From Planctomycetes bacterium TMED75 (GTDB lineage Bacteria > Planctomycetota > Phycisphaerae > Phycisphaerales > SM1A02), in assembly GCA_002171655.1 (NCBI GenBank), contig NHEC01000059.1, positions 1 through 35,348 of the forward strand: 35,348 nucleotides of DNA, given 5' to 3'. Under the pieces are notes generated by a model. The model worked only from the letters and a program-made list of their open reading frames with translations, did not search any database and was not told the origin of the DNA. The position numbers were made by a program, and so were the translations under genes. Positions 16,421-24,980 of the stretch are shown here, piece after piece. Within the stretch, counting starts at the first letter, position 1, and every line of letters begins with the position of its first letter.

Positions 16421-18025
16421 ATGACCCTGGTGAACCTCCTGGTGCTGTCTTTGGCCGTTTTTGCCTCTTCTCAAGAGCAGGTAAAGCTATCGGACCTGGT
16501 GCAATGCTCCTTGGCACCGCAGGTGATCGCACTGTTGGAATCCGAGCAAGCCAACCTCGCCGGCTCGAGGCTGATTCTGGAGCTGATTCCAAACCACAGC
16601 GGATACGGAGGGGGCGAGATTGAGCGGCGAGTCATCATGAAGAGCACTCCGATCGCTTCCTGGAGTCTTCAGGATCCTGCCGTTGAACTGGATCTGGCCA
16701 CGGGCTCGCTGATTGCCGGTACTCCGGAAGTGAGCTACCCCTCCCACTGGGATGGCCTCGAGGGTGCGTTCCTCCTCAGCCCCCGATTGCTGATTGATCT
16801 GGGGCCAGGAACAGCGCCGCAGAGGGTGAGCGGCCCTGAGGTCGAGGTATCACTGGGAGCCGAAAATGAGGATGTGATCATTCTCGAACTGGATGAGATT
16901 CTGAGTGGGATCAAGAGTGAGGATCTTCCAAACTCCAACGTCATTGAAATAGAAATCGGAAGTCCACTGCTTGAAGGGCCGATCGGAAGTCGAAGGGAAA
17001 TCGGTGACCGCACGCATCGGGCGTACGTGGTGGTTCCCATGGACTACCACACCCTCAACGCCACGCGAAGACGGTGGCCGGTGGTCTATGTGATTCCGGG
17101 AGAATCAAGTGCCCCGGAGACTGCGGCGGTGCTCAACCGGCTTGCCAACGAACCATCGATGAAGAACATACTTCCCCAGGCGATCTGGGTGGTGCTGGAT
17201 CCACATACTGCCTACGGTCACCACTTCTTTCTCGACTCCGAGTTCCACGGACTGCGCAGCCGAGCGTTGGTGGAGGAATTCGTCCCCTGGATCGACGTTC
17301 GATTTAGAACTATTCCACAATCCGATGCCCGGATTCTGGTGGGTGAGCAGCAAGGTGGCGCTTCGGTGCTTCACCTGCTCGCCGAACACGGTGAGATCTT
17401 CTCCAATGCATGGTCGACTTCACCGGAAGCCGTTTCCTTCTCTGCGCTCGGACACATCAACCTGTACGAAGATGTGAATTGCTTTGCAGAGGCCGATGGC
17501 AGGCCGAAACCAGCTCTTCGATCGCCATTGGGTCCCGATCGAGTGCTGGTGCATTTGGATGTCCAGGACGAGGTCATGCGGTCCAGAGTGCTGGAGCCCA
17601 CGGAAAAAGCACGCGACAGGTGGCATGAGTTGTGTGCGGTCTTCGGTGGAGGCTTCGGGAATTCGCTCGAAGACTGGTGGCCGTTTGACCCCGTGACGGG
17701 TGCCACCCGACCGGCGCAGGTCGGTCGATGGACTCAGAACGATCTGGCCAGAGCGATGAGGCTGTCTCCAGACCGCGCTCGACAACTTCGTGAACGAGCA
17801 CGAATTCTGATCGGTGCTCGCGATGAGTACTACCGCAATCTGGGAACTCGCTCACTGGCCGATGCCGTCGAGCAGTCACTTGCGGCAGAAGGAATCACGG
17901 CGAAGCATGAAGCATGGATCGAGGAAATCGAATCCGCCAGCAGTCTTGAGGTCACCATGATCGCGAACATGCGACGCAATGAGGAAATAATCGAGTTGCT
18001 CAAGAAACGCGGCCACCATGAGTGA
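16421..18025 (+). CDS. Secreted esterase-D/Fes-like alpha/beta-hydrolase lacking the nucleophilic Ser
   Basis: The 534-residue protein has a hydrophobic N-terminus (MTLVNLLVLSLAVFASSQ) and is probably exported. Residues about 210-330 follow the putative esterase fold (PF00756-like): THRAYVVVPMDYH, RRRWPVVYVIPGESS, QAIWVVLDPHT, then the nucleophile elbow RILVGEQQGGASVLHLL. Family members have G-x-S-x-G here; this protein has Gly308-Glu-Gln310-Gln-Gly312, with Gln in place of Ser. A later 'LIGARDEYY' matches the acid strand, and 'KHEAWIEEI' is near the position of the catalytic His. Residues 1-200 are a beta-rich domain I do not recognise. ATG 16421 has only a distant GAGGG. It may be a non-catalytic binding protein or use other residues. 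Confidence 0.7.
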   Translation: MTLVNLLVLSLAVFASSQEQVKLSDLVQCSLAPQVIALLESEQANLAGSRLILELIPNHSGYGGGEIERRVIMKSTPIASWSLQDPAVELDLATGSLIAGTPEVSYPSHWDGLEGAFLLSPRLLIDLGPGTAPQRVSGPEVEVSLGAENEDVIILELDEILSGIKSEDLPNSNVIEIEIGSPLLEGPIGSRREIGDRTHRAYVVVPMDYHTLNATRRRWPVVYVIPGESSAPETAAVLNRLANEPSMKNILPQAIWVVLDPHTAYGHHFFLDSEFHGLRSRALVEEFVPWIDVRFRTIPQSDARILVGEQQGGASVLHLLAEHGEIFSNAWSTSPEAVSFSALGHINLYEDVNCFAEADGRPKPALRSPLGPDRVLVHLDVQDEVMRSRVLEPTEKARDRWHELCAVFGGGFGNSLEDWWPFDPVTGATRPAQVGRWTQNDLARAMRLSPDRARQLRERARILIGARDEYYRNLGTRSLADAVEQSLAAEGITAKHEAWIEEIESASSLEVTMIANMRRNEEIIELLKKRGHHE

Positions 18026-18036
18026 TGGTGGCCGCG
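18008..18036 (-). terminator. Strong hairpin terminator shared by convergent transketolase and esterase-like genes
   Basis: CGCGGCCACCAT (18008-18019) and ATGGTGGCCGCG (18025-18036) form a perfect 12-bp stem with a 5-nt loop. On the minus strand it is followed by TTTCTTGAG and lies 24 bp after the transketolase stop. On the plus strand the stop codon of the esterase-like gene (18023-18025) falls inside the loop and the following sequence is TGGAAACTCTTTG. Confidence 0.75.
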
Positions 18037-18060
18037 TGGAAACTCTTTGATGTCGCAGAA

Positions 18061-20037
18061 TCAGACGGTGGCGACTCCGAGCATGCGAGCAGCACGTCTG
18101 GCGACGTCCACGGAGCGCAGCCCCAGATAGGTGAGTTCGTCCTCGACCGTTCGGGCGGATTTGGGAATCGACCGGACGTGCATCTGCTCGATGGTGAACC
18201 CATCGCCGGATTCAGTCACTGCATCCGCCACTGCCGAACCGATCCCCCCACCGTAGTTGTCCTCGACGGTGAGGATCATCCCACCATTTTCGTTTGCGAT
18301 GTCCAGCAACGCATCAACATCGAAGGGAAGTGAATAGAGATCGATGAGCGACGCGTCGATGCCTGCCTTGTCCAGCAGCTCGATTGCCTTGTTGCATTCA
18401 TGAAGCATGTAGCCAGCGGAAACGATGAGCAGGTCCCGGCCTTCGGTGAGAACTTCAAGTCCACCAAGATTGAATACCGTCGCATCGTCGTAGAGGAACT
18501 CGACATCGGGGCGGCAGGTTCGCATGTAGCACACCCCTTGGTAGTCGGCCATGACCTGGGTAAGGCCGTAGGCCGCATACGCATCCGCGGGTTGCAGGAC
18601 GTAGCAACCTGGATTACCTCGATGATCGGTGATCGTGGTGAAGGACCGGAACCAGGAAACGTCGGGAAGCGACATCTGACTGGGACCGTCCGATGCAGGA
18701 CCGATTCCTGAATGTGAACCGACAATCTTTATGTTCGCGCCACTGTTGATGGCGAGTTCGATCTGGTCGTAGGCCCGGGTGAAGAATTTGGAGAAAGTCG
18801 CTGCGAAAGGAATCTTCTCACCAGCGGAAAGTCCTGCAGCAACCGAGACCATGTTCTGTTCGGCAATCTTGCATTCGAACATCCGGTCGGAAAGTGCACG
18901 GTCACTGGCAAACCAGTCGGTGAAGGTGGAGTTTTTGACATCCGCGTCAAGCACCACCACGGATGAGTTCACGTGGCCGAGCGCACGGAGGGCGACTCCG
19001 AAGGCTCGACGCGTTGCAAATTTTCCGGTGGCAAGGGTCGATGCCATGTCGAACTGCTTCATGGCTTCAGTGAAGCTCGGGGCATCGCTGATCTGAGCGG
19101 CCAGTGGAGCGCGCTCTTCGGGCGGGTAGATGGTCAGTTCATCACCACTGCCCAGGGTGGAGGTGAGTTCGTTTCGAAGGCCTTCGAGCTCAGCCAGCGC
19201 GGCCTGGAGCTTCTCGCCGGTGACCGGCTTGCCGTGCCAGCCTCCCCCCTGACAGACCGGGGAGCCCCAACCCTTGATGGTGTTGGCGACGATGGCGACG
19301 GGAGAGCCCTGGGAACCCTTGGCGTGGTTTTCCTTGGCAACCTCGACTGCCGTGAGGATTGCATCGGGATCGTGTCCATCAATCACCTCGGCGATGAATC
19401 CTGCCGCCTCGAGTTTCTTGGCGATCACTCCCGAACTCTGCTGCTGAGACACCTTGTCGGCCTGGCCGAAGCTGTTGCAGTTGAAGATGGGAACCACGGA
19501 GGTGAGTTGGTGGTCGATGATGAAATCGACGGCTTCCCAGACCTGGCCTTCGCGTGATTCTCCATCACCGATGATGCAGTAGACCTGCTTGTTGATTTCA
19601 TCATGGCGTGCCGCCAGACCCAGTCCCGCCGCGACCGAGAGCCCCATTCCCAGGGAACCGGTTGCTGCGTCGAAGAAGGGAAACCCCTCCATTGGATTGG
19701 GGTGCCCATCGATCGGAGAATCGATGTCACGCAAAGTCATGGCGTCTTCCATGGTCATGGGACGCAGCTCACCCTCCTTGCCGATGCCCACACCGAGATC
19801 CGCACAGGCGGAGTAGATGATGGGAACGGCATGGCCTTCGGAGAGCACCAGTCGGTCGGAGGATGGGTAACGCGGATGCGAGGGAACCCAGCGCATGGAG
19901 TGGTACATCAGCACGGTCACGATGTGTCCGAGACTCATAGCCGAGGTGGGGTGACCAGCGCCTGCGGCAGCGGTGGTCTCAAGTGAAGCCCTGTCGAGTT
20001 GAATCGCCTTGGCGTGTACGGCTGCTGCAAAGGACAT
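18061..20037 (-). CDS. tkt: Transketolase
   Basis: The 658-residue enzyme transfers two-carbon ketol units in the pentose phosphate pathway using thiamine diphosphate. Visible are GHPTSAMS and LSEGHAVP in the N-terminal domain, GSLGMGLSVAAGLGLA, and the diphosphate/Mg-binding motif GDGESREGQVWEA ending in FNCNSFGQ. In the pyrimidine domain Glu393 lies in IAEQNMVSVAAGLSAG, equivalent to the Glu that activates the cofactor. The C-terminal domain ends RTVEDELTYLGLRSV. I chose ATG 20037 because GGGGAAG lies 6 nt upstream; an in-frame ATG at 20082 lacks such a site. Length is normal for a full-length transketolase, though the 'GDGESREGQ' form differs from the E. coli 'GDG.m.EGi.hE' pattern. Confidence 0.93.
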   Translation of the reverse strand: MSFAAAVHAKAIQLDRASLETTAAAGAGHPTSAMSLGHIVTVLMYHSMRWVPSHPRYPSSDRLVLSEGHAVPIIYSACADLGVGIGKEGELRPMTMEDAMTLRDIDSPIDGHPNPMEGFPFFDAATGSLGMGLSVAAGLGLAARHDEINKQVYCIIGDGESREGQVWEAVDFIIDHQLTSVVPIFNCNSFGQADKVSQQQSSGVIAKKLEAAGFIAEVIDGHDPDAILTAVEVAKENHAKGSQGSPVAIVANTIKGWGSPVCQGGGWHGKPVTGEKLQAALAELEGLRNELTSTLGSGDELTIYPPEERAPLAAQISDAPSFTEAMKQFDMASTLATGKFATRRAFGVALRALGHVNSSVVVLDADVKNSTFTDWFASDRALSDRMFECKIAEQNMVSVAAGLSAGEKIPFAATFSKFFTRAYDQIELAINSGANIKIVGSHSGIGPASDGPSQMSLPDVSWFRSFTTITDHRGNPGCYVLQPADAYAAYGLTQVMADYQGVCYMRTCRPDVEFLYDDATVFNLGGLEVLTEGRDLLIVSAGYMLHECNKAIELLDKAGIDASLIDLYSLPFDVDALLDIANENGGMILTVEDNYGGGIGSAVADAVTESGDGFTIEQMHVRSIPKSARTVEDELTYLGLRSVDVARRAARMLGVATV

Positions 20038-20575
20038 GGTGGACTTCCCCGCGCATAAGCGCTTCTTGAGTTCGAATGCCACGGAAACGACTTCGCGGCG
20101 ATGAAATGGAATGACGCCGACTGCGGGGTCACCGCTTCGGTTTCCGTTGAACCTTCCGGTGGTGGAAGGTGAGCATGAGGTCGAGGGATTCTGTCCCGCA
20201 AGCGCTCAAACGAACCTGAAGAGATCGCAGCTGCAGCCATTCCTGGCTGATCAGGCAGTATCTTCGCACCAGCCCACTCCCGCAACTCATCCAAGGGCAT
20301 GAATACGTGGCTTTGAGTTCATGAGGGGGGCCAGATAGACTGGGTAAAACCGCTTGTCAGCTCGGGAGAACCGACAAAAGTGAGTGATTTGAGTCCCCCA
20401 GCCGGCGGGGGATGGGATCGGGGGGATTTACCAGGAATCCTCAAATTGGAGTTTCTGGTGCATTCGAGCCGCCCGGACCCCTCAACGGAGCCTGCACCGA
20501 CTCTGAGTACGCTTCAACCTCTGGAATCCCCACCCCAAAGCTTTTGACCACACCGTGCGGAGATTGGAGCACACG
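20038..20575. other. Divergent gap between transketolase and the MscS channel
   Basis: About 540 bp with no convincing gene. It contains a hairpin ACCTTCC-GGTGGT-GGAAGGT at 20151-20170 (upstream of transketolase) and a G/C-block hairpin TCCCCC-AGCCGG C-GGGGGA at 20394-20412, followed by another G-run at 20420-20426, upstream of the channel gene. Both could be leader structures. I see no clear promoter, repeat family or small RNA. Confidence 0.4.
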
Positions 20576-22513
20576 ATGCCAAGAAAACGACAGCCTCGAA
20601 AGGTCTGGTTCAAGAGAGCACCCACGGCATGCCTGGCATGCCTGTTGGGGATCACCGCCCTCGATGCAGGTGGGTCCTCCGTAAGCGAGGGAGCCGAGGG
20701 AAGGCCCCTGGCTCAAGATTCCGGATCGCAAAGCGAGCAGTCAAAGACTCCGGAGCAGCAGGCCAAAGACCTCGACATCGATCTGCGTGTACCGGGCGAG
20801 GAGAAACCTCCGCCAGCCAGGGTGGATGATGAACACCCGTGGACGGTGGTCGAGAAACTGCCGGTCATGACCGACCCTCGCGGAGCGGTCGGGGTCTACC
20901 ACCGGGACAGCCCCCGCAGTCTGATGTGGAGCTTTGGAAGAGCGCTTGATGCCTACCGAGAGGTTCTGCAGAAGGAAGGTCGGACCTACGGCAACCAATC
21001 CGATTTGAAGTGGATTCAGAATCGAATCGCCAACTGCTTCGACCTGGAAGGTATCGCGCCGGAGTTCAGGAATTCAGTGGCCACGGATGCCGCAGTTCTT
21101 TTGAGAGGAGTCATTCGACGAGTACCGCTTCCATCCTGGGACGACATCCCCAACCGGGCTGAAATCGACGCTGCCACGGAAGGAGAGAAGATCGAGAGCT
21201 ACCACTTTCAGGATGTTCCCATCGAACTCATCCAGATTGAATCCGGGGAGCATGCCGGTGAATGGGTCATCTCGCAACGAACACGAATGAACGCCGCGGC
21301 GGCCTATGAGCGGGTGAGCGACCTGGAACCAATCGCAGCCGAAGGAAACCTTGTAGACCTGCACTTCATGCACCCGGGGTGGATGATCTCACCCAACCTC
21401 ATCCGGAGCCTTCCCGATTGGGCCAATGCCTACTTCTACAAACAGGCGATCTGGCAATGGTTTCTGATGATCGCGCTGGTTGGAGTGATCCTTCTGGTTC
21501 TTCTGGTGATTTTCATTGCGCTTTCACGCGCTCAGCGGAAGACCACTTCACGAATCAGGATGCAGGTGATGAACTGTCTCTGCTTCAGTTTTGCAGGCAT
21601 CATCGCCCTCAGTCTGAACTACCTCGTGAAGGACCAGATCATGATCTCTGGAATCACCCTCGAGGCGATCATGATGGTCTTCACGTTGATCGGAATGGTC
21701 TGTTTTGTCTTCGCGATCTTCAGTACGGGACTCATCGTGGCGGAATTGATCATCAGCTCGCCCGCGATCAGCTCTCGGGGACTTGATGCAGCATTCATCA
21801 GGGTGATTGCCCAATCGACCTCGATCCTGATCTCGATCGTCCTGATTTTCAACATGCTTTCCCAGCTTGGATTCAGCCCCACGACCCTGCTCGCAGGCGC
21901 CAGTGTGACGGGACTGGCCTTCGCCCTCGCGGCGCAGACCATGTTGAAGAACTTTTTTGCCAGCGTCACACTGCTCATGGAACGCCCTTTTCGAGAAGGC
22001 GATCGAATACAGATCGGCACGGACAAGGGGCTGGTCGAAGTGATCGGCCTGCGCTCGACCTGCATCCGGATCCGCAACGGGAACCTGGTCTATCTCCCGA
22101 ACGAGGAGATTGCCCATGGCCGGATCGAAAACATCAGTCGTCGTCCCCACATCCGCTGCGAACTCACCCTGGGCGTCACCTACGACACCACGTGTGAAAA
22201 GATCGCCGAGGCAACGGATCTCGTGAAGTCGGTTCTGGAAGAGAAGATCAAACCCCCTCGATCGAAACTTCCCACCGTGTACTTCACTGAGTTCGGTGAT
22301 TCTGCTCTGAACATCACGGTGAACTACTGGCAGGCCACGACCGACTACGACGAAAGTCGAAGGAACTCCCACGAGGCGAACCTGGAGATTCTGAAGCGAT
22401 TCCGCGAAGCGGGGATCGACATAGCCTTCCCGACCATGACGGTGAATATCGAGGATGGATCGGAGCCGGAGGCATTGAATCAGGACGGACCGATTCCCAA
22501 GCCCGCAACCTGA
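20576..22513 (+). CDS. Large mechanosensitive ion channel, MscS family
   Basis: The 645-residue protein begins MPRKRQPRKVWFKRAPTACL, a basic, hydrophobic export signal. A soluble region of about 250 residues follows, then membrane segments near residues 293-316, 332-350, 361-390 and 408-430, and the pore helix (about 437-468) with LLAGASVTGLAFALAAQTMLKNFFAS. The MscS beta domain follows, with RPFREGDRIQIGTDKGLVEVIGLRST, VYLPNEEI and IENISRRP, and then the C-terminal alpha/beta domain. Such channels open on membrane stretch and release solutes on hypo-osmotic shock. The long periplasmic part resembles MscK/MscM-style enlarged members. ATG 20576 has GGAG at 6 nt. The tail is acidic and Pro-containing. 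Confidence 0.92.
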   Translation: MPRKRQPRKVWFKRAPTACLACLLGITALDAGGSSVSEGAEGRPLAQDSGSQSEQSKTPEQQAKDLDIDLRVPGEEKPPPARVDDEHPWTVVEKLPVMTDPRGAVGVYHRDSPRSLMWSFGRALDAYREVLQKEGRTYGNQSDLKWIQNRIANCFDLEGIAPEFRNSVATDAAVLLRGVIRRVPLPSWDDIPNRAEIDAATEGEKIESYHFQDVPIELIQIESGEHAGEWVISQRTRMNAAAAYERVSDLEPIAAEGNLVDLHFMHPGWMISPNLIRSLPDWANAYFYKQAIWQWFLMIALVGVILLVLLVIFIALSRAQRKTTSRIRMQVMNCLCFSFAGIIALSLNYLVKDQIMISGITLEAIMMVFTLIGMVCFVFAIFSTGLIVAELIISSPAISSRGLDAAFIRVIAQSTSILISIVLIFNMLSQLGFSPTTLLAGASVTGLAFALAAQTMLKNFFASVTLLMERPFREGDRIQIGTDKGLVEVIGLRSTCIRIRNGNLVYLPNEEIAHGRIENISRRPHIRCELTLGVTYDTTCEKIAEATDLVKSVLEEKIKPPRSKLPTVYFTEFGDSALNITVNYWQATTDYDESRRNSHEANLEILKRFREAGIDIAFPTMTVNIEDGSEPEALNQDGPIPKPAT

Positions 22514-22521
22514 GGGTTGCG
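22504..22521. terminator. Tetraloop hairpin enclosing the stop codon of the MscS gene
   Basis: CGCAACC (22504-22510) and GGTTGCG (22515-22521) form a perfect 7-bp stem with loop TGAG, in which the first three bases are the channel's stop codon (22511-22513). It fills the 12-bp convergent gap to queF, whose stop is at 22526. No U-tract lies on either side, so termination is an inference. Confidence 0.4.
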
Positions 22522-22525
22522 AAGT

Positions 22526-22885
22526 TCAGCGATGCAACGGGACGTCGCCGTGTTCGGCGGTTATTCGCGATCGGATGCCCCCACGTCCCTTCCAATCGGT
22601 AATGACCTGCAACCAGTCCGGACTCATGGTGGCGGCGAGATCGTCTCGAATCTGGTTGGTGACCGCTTCGTAGAAGATGCCTTCATTACGGAAGGACTGG
22701 AAGTACATCTTGAGACTCTTGAGTTCCACGCAGACCGCAGCCGGTTGGTAGCGGAGGGTGATCGTCCCGAAGTCGGGGTGACCGGTCTTGGGACAGACCG
22801 AGGTGAATTCCTCGTTCACATGCTCGATGAGAAACGGGGTATCCGATGGGGAATCAAAGAACTCAAGCAAGCTGGTGTCGGGCAT
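22526..22885 (-). CDS. queF: NADPH-dependent 7-cyano-7-deazaguanine reductase QueF (unimodal)
   Basis: The 119-residue protein reduces preQ0 to preQ1 for queuosine in tRNA. The QueF signature is clear: FTSVCPKTGHPDFGTI with nucleophile Cys31 and Asp38, followed by YQPAAVCVELKSLKMYFQSFRNEGIFYEAVTNQI. Family members usually have TGQPD and FHE; here they read TGHPD and FYE, so the His next to the substrate-binding Glu is Tyr. Length fits the short, single-domain type. The start overlaps the stop of the upstream TPR gene (TGATG) and lacks its own ribosome-binding site, so translation is probably coupled. No other queuosine genes are in the window. Confidence 0.92.
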   Translation of the reverse strand: MPDTSLLEFFDSPSDTPFLIEHVNEEFTSVCPKTGHPDFGTITLRYQPAAVCVELKSLKMYFQSFRNEGIFYEAVTNQIRDDLAATMSPDWLQVITDWKGRGGIRSRITAEHGDVPLHR

Positions 22886-23913
22886 CAGAGGGGATATTTC
22901 GTCAGGATTTCGACGACCTTGGGCTGGTCGGGGTTCACTCCAAGGCTGGCATAAAATGCCTGCCTCGCTTCGAGCGCCATGTCGACATCGGTTCGCTCAC
23001 TGACCAACCAGGCGTTGAGCGCATTGACTCCCAGGCCATTGAGGCTCGGCCAGTGATTCGGGTCGAGTTCTACTGCGTCCCGATAGGCCTTCATCGACAA
23101 GGTTGAATTTCCCAACCGAAAGTAGCCTCGACCAAGGTGTTCGTAGGCAACCGCACTGGGAGCCAGTTTGATCAGGGTCTGCGCTGAGTTCACGGCTTCC
23201 TGCCAGCGCTTGGCCTTGATGAATGCACCCACCAGCTGCAACAGAACCTCTTGATCAATCTCTTCGAGTTCCAGTGCGATCTCAAGTTCCTTGATCGCTT
23301 CATTGATCTTTCCGGCACGCTCGAGGGTGGTGGCGAGACTCAGGCGGATGGCGACGTCCTCCGGCTCGAGGCGAACCGCAGCCTGGGCATAGCGAAGAGC
23401 GGATTGGGGCCGTTGCATCGCCATCAGAGTGTCTGCCGCACCGAGATTGGCCTCAACGCTCATCGGGCGGATCGCCAGGGCGCGTTGGTAGGCGACGATG
23501 GCGTCTGAATACCTCTTGAGTGACTCAAGCACCGAGCCATGCCCGATCTGAGCATCAAAGTTGCGGGGTTCAAGACGCGCAGCGCGGGCGTAGTTGGTTT
23601 CGGCCGAGATCAGATTCCCGGACTCCTGGTAGAGCGCTCCCAGCCCGAGGTAGGCATCGGTCATCGTCGGATTCTGTGACAGGAGATCTTCGAAGAGTCG
23701 GATTGCCTGCTCGTAGTTGCCCTGGTCACTGGCTTGCTCGGCGGCAATCAGCTCCAGGACCTGATTCTCATCGGGCTCAGTGGTCCGGTTGTAGGCGGAC
23801 ATCGCGGGTCGCGAGCTGCGGATGATCGCGGTATCCGTGTTGACGCAGCCAAGTGGAACGGCAGCAGTCAACAAGAGGAGACACGCGACTCGAATGGGGT
23901 GGATGGCCTTCAT
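22885..23913 (-). CDS. TPR-repeat lipoprotein
   Basis: The 342-residue protein starts MKAIHPIRVACLLLL and has a lipobox VPLGC with Cys23. From residue about 60 it consists of tetratricopeptide repeats, including 'DAYLGLGALYQESGNLISAETNYARA', 'GSVLESLKRYSDAIVAYQRALAIRP', 'AADTLMAMQRPQSALRYAQAAVRLEP' and 'YEHLGRGYFRLGNSTLSMKAYRDAVELDP'. It probably scaffolds a periplasmic or outer-membrane complex, as PilF/NlpI-type TPR lipoproteins do, but no partner is evident. ATG 23913 has AAGGG at 5 nt and is preferred over an upstream in-frame start that would place residues ahead of the signal. It starts 35 bp after endonuclease IV and overlaps queF. Confidence 0.82.
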   Translation of the reverse strand: MKAIHPIRVACLLLLTAAVPLGCVNTDTAIIRSSRPAMSAYNRTTEPDENQVLELIAAEQASDQGNYEQAIRLFEDLLSQNPTMTDAYLGLGALYQESGNLISAETNYARAARLEPRNFDAQIGHGSVLESLKRYSDAIVAYQRALAIRPMSVEANLGAADTLMAMQRPQSALRYAQAAVRLEPEDVAIRLSLATTLERAGKINEAIKELEIALELEEIDQEVLLQLVGAFIKAKRWQEAVNSAQTLIKLAPSAVAYEHLGRGYFRLGNSTLSMKAYRDAVELDPNHWPSLNGLGVNALNAWLVSERTDVDMALEARQAFYASLGVNPDQPKVVEILTKYPL

Positions 23914-23948
23914 GGATTCCCTTGTAACGGTACACGGTATCAAAAGCG

Positions 23949-24884
23949 TCAGGTCACTCCAGACGCCAGTTCATCCTCGAACGAACGAAGCCGATCGATG
24001 TTCACCTGATCCCACTTTCGGCCATCGGGGGCAAGTTCCTTGGCGGTTTCCAAGATCATTGGACGACTTCTCAGAAGTGGGTGTCCAATAACTGCTCGAA
24101 AACAGCTCGCTCCACAACACCCCTCGCCGATGTGGGCATGCCGATCGAGGCGGGATCCCAGGGCGCCGATCGAGTCGTTGAGGTGGAGTGCGAGAAGGTG
24201 TTCGAGTCCGCACGCTTCCTCAAAGCGCGCCAGCACCGAGGCCGCACCATCCTCAGTCGACATGTCGTAACCAGCTGCTGTGACATGACATGTATCAAAA
24301 CAGAATCCAACTCGCTCGGGGCAGTGGACCTCTGAGCGAATAAAGCCCAGATGCCCAAAATCGTAGCCGAGGTTCGTCCCGGAACCAGTGGTGGTCTCCA
24401 GGCAGATGATCGTTCGAGCGCCGGCAGTTTCCTGATGAAGCTGATCCAGGGCCTTCACGATCCGCTGGAGGCCCGCCAATTCATCAGATGAGGGCGATTC
24501 ACCGAGACGATTCGGTTCGCGAGGTTTGCGGGAAGCCCCCAGGTGGGCGCCTGGATGGGAGACCAGCAGGGGAATCGACAGCGCTTCGCATCGCTCGATT
24601 TCGTCCCGCTGGAGGTTCAGAGATTTCGTTCTGGCCTCGGGGTCGGGGGAAGCCATGTTCACGAGGTAGCTGTTGTGACTCACCGTGCGCAGCAGTGCGG
24701 GGTCCGCCCAGCCCATCTGGTTGAGTCGATCGAGCCAGCGCGTGACGTCTTCCTGCTTGAGTGGAGGCGCCGACCACCGACGCTGGTTCTTGGTGAAGAC
24801 CTGCACGCATTCCATTTCAAGCTCAGCGGCTTCCTCGAGTGCATGCACCATGCCGCCGGAGATGGAGAGGTGCGATCCAAGCAT
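23949..24884 (-). CDS. nfo: Endonuclease IV (apurinic/apyrimidinic endonuclease)
   Basis: The 311-residue enzyme cleaves abasic sites 5' to the lesion in base-excision repair, using three zinc ions. Family motifs in order: LGSHLSISGG, VSHNSYLVNMASP (zinc His), LLVSHPGAHLG (zinc His), ICLETTTGSGTNLG (zinc Glu), GFCFDTCHVTAAGYD (zinc Asp and His), LHLNDSIGALGSRLDRHAHIGEG (zinc His/Asp/His) and MILETAKE (zinc Glu; usually ILETP). ATG 24884 has AGGA 8 nt upstream and gives the usual short N-terminus; a TTG at 24920 in frame is less likely. It is longer than the E. coli enzyme (285 residues) by an insertion around SRKPREPNRLGES. Confidence 0.93.
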   Translation of the reverse strand: MLGSHLSISGGMVHALEEAAELEMECVQVFTKNQRRWSAPPLKQEDVTRWLDRLNQMGWADPALLRTVSHNSYLVNMASPDPEARTKSLNLQRDEIERCEALSIPLLVSHPGAHLGASRKPREPNRLGESPSSDELAGLQRIVKALDQLHQETAGARTIICLETTTGSGTNLGYDFGHLGFIRSEVHCPERVGFCFDTCHVTAAGYDMSTEDGAASVLARFEEACGLEHLLALHLNDSIGALGSRLDRHAHIGEGCCGASCFRAVIGHPLLRSRPMILETAKELAPDGRKWDQVNIDRLRSFEDELASGVT

Positions 24885-24933
24885 GAAACGTTTCCTGGGG
24901 TAGTGAGGGAGCTGGGACAAGAACGACCGAGGT

Positions 24934-24942
24934 CATTCTAGC
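24934..24942 (-). promoter_or_regulatory. Candidate -10 element upstream of endonuclease IV
   Basis: On the minus strand GCTAGAATG (24942-24934) lies about 50 bp before the nfo ATG. The same 9-mer stands before tRNA-Lys. No clear -35 is visible. If active, it would let nfo-TPR-queF be transcribed independently of the purL cluster. Confidence 0.3.
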
Positions 24943-24980
24943 CAGACCCGAAAGAAGGGGCAGCAAATAAGCCTGAACCA

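Noticed and set aside
21548-22372. 274-codon open frame opposite the MscS gene
   Set aside because: His/Asp/Arg-rich shadow of hydrophobic codons of the channel.
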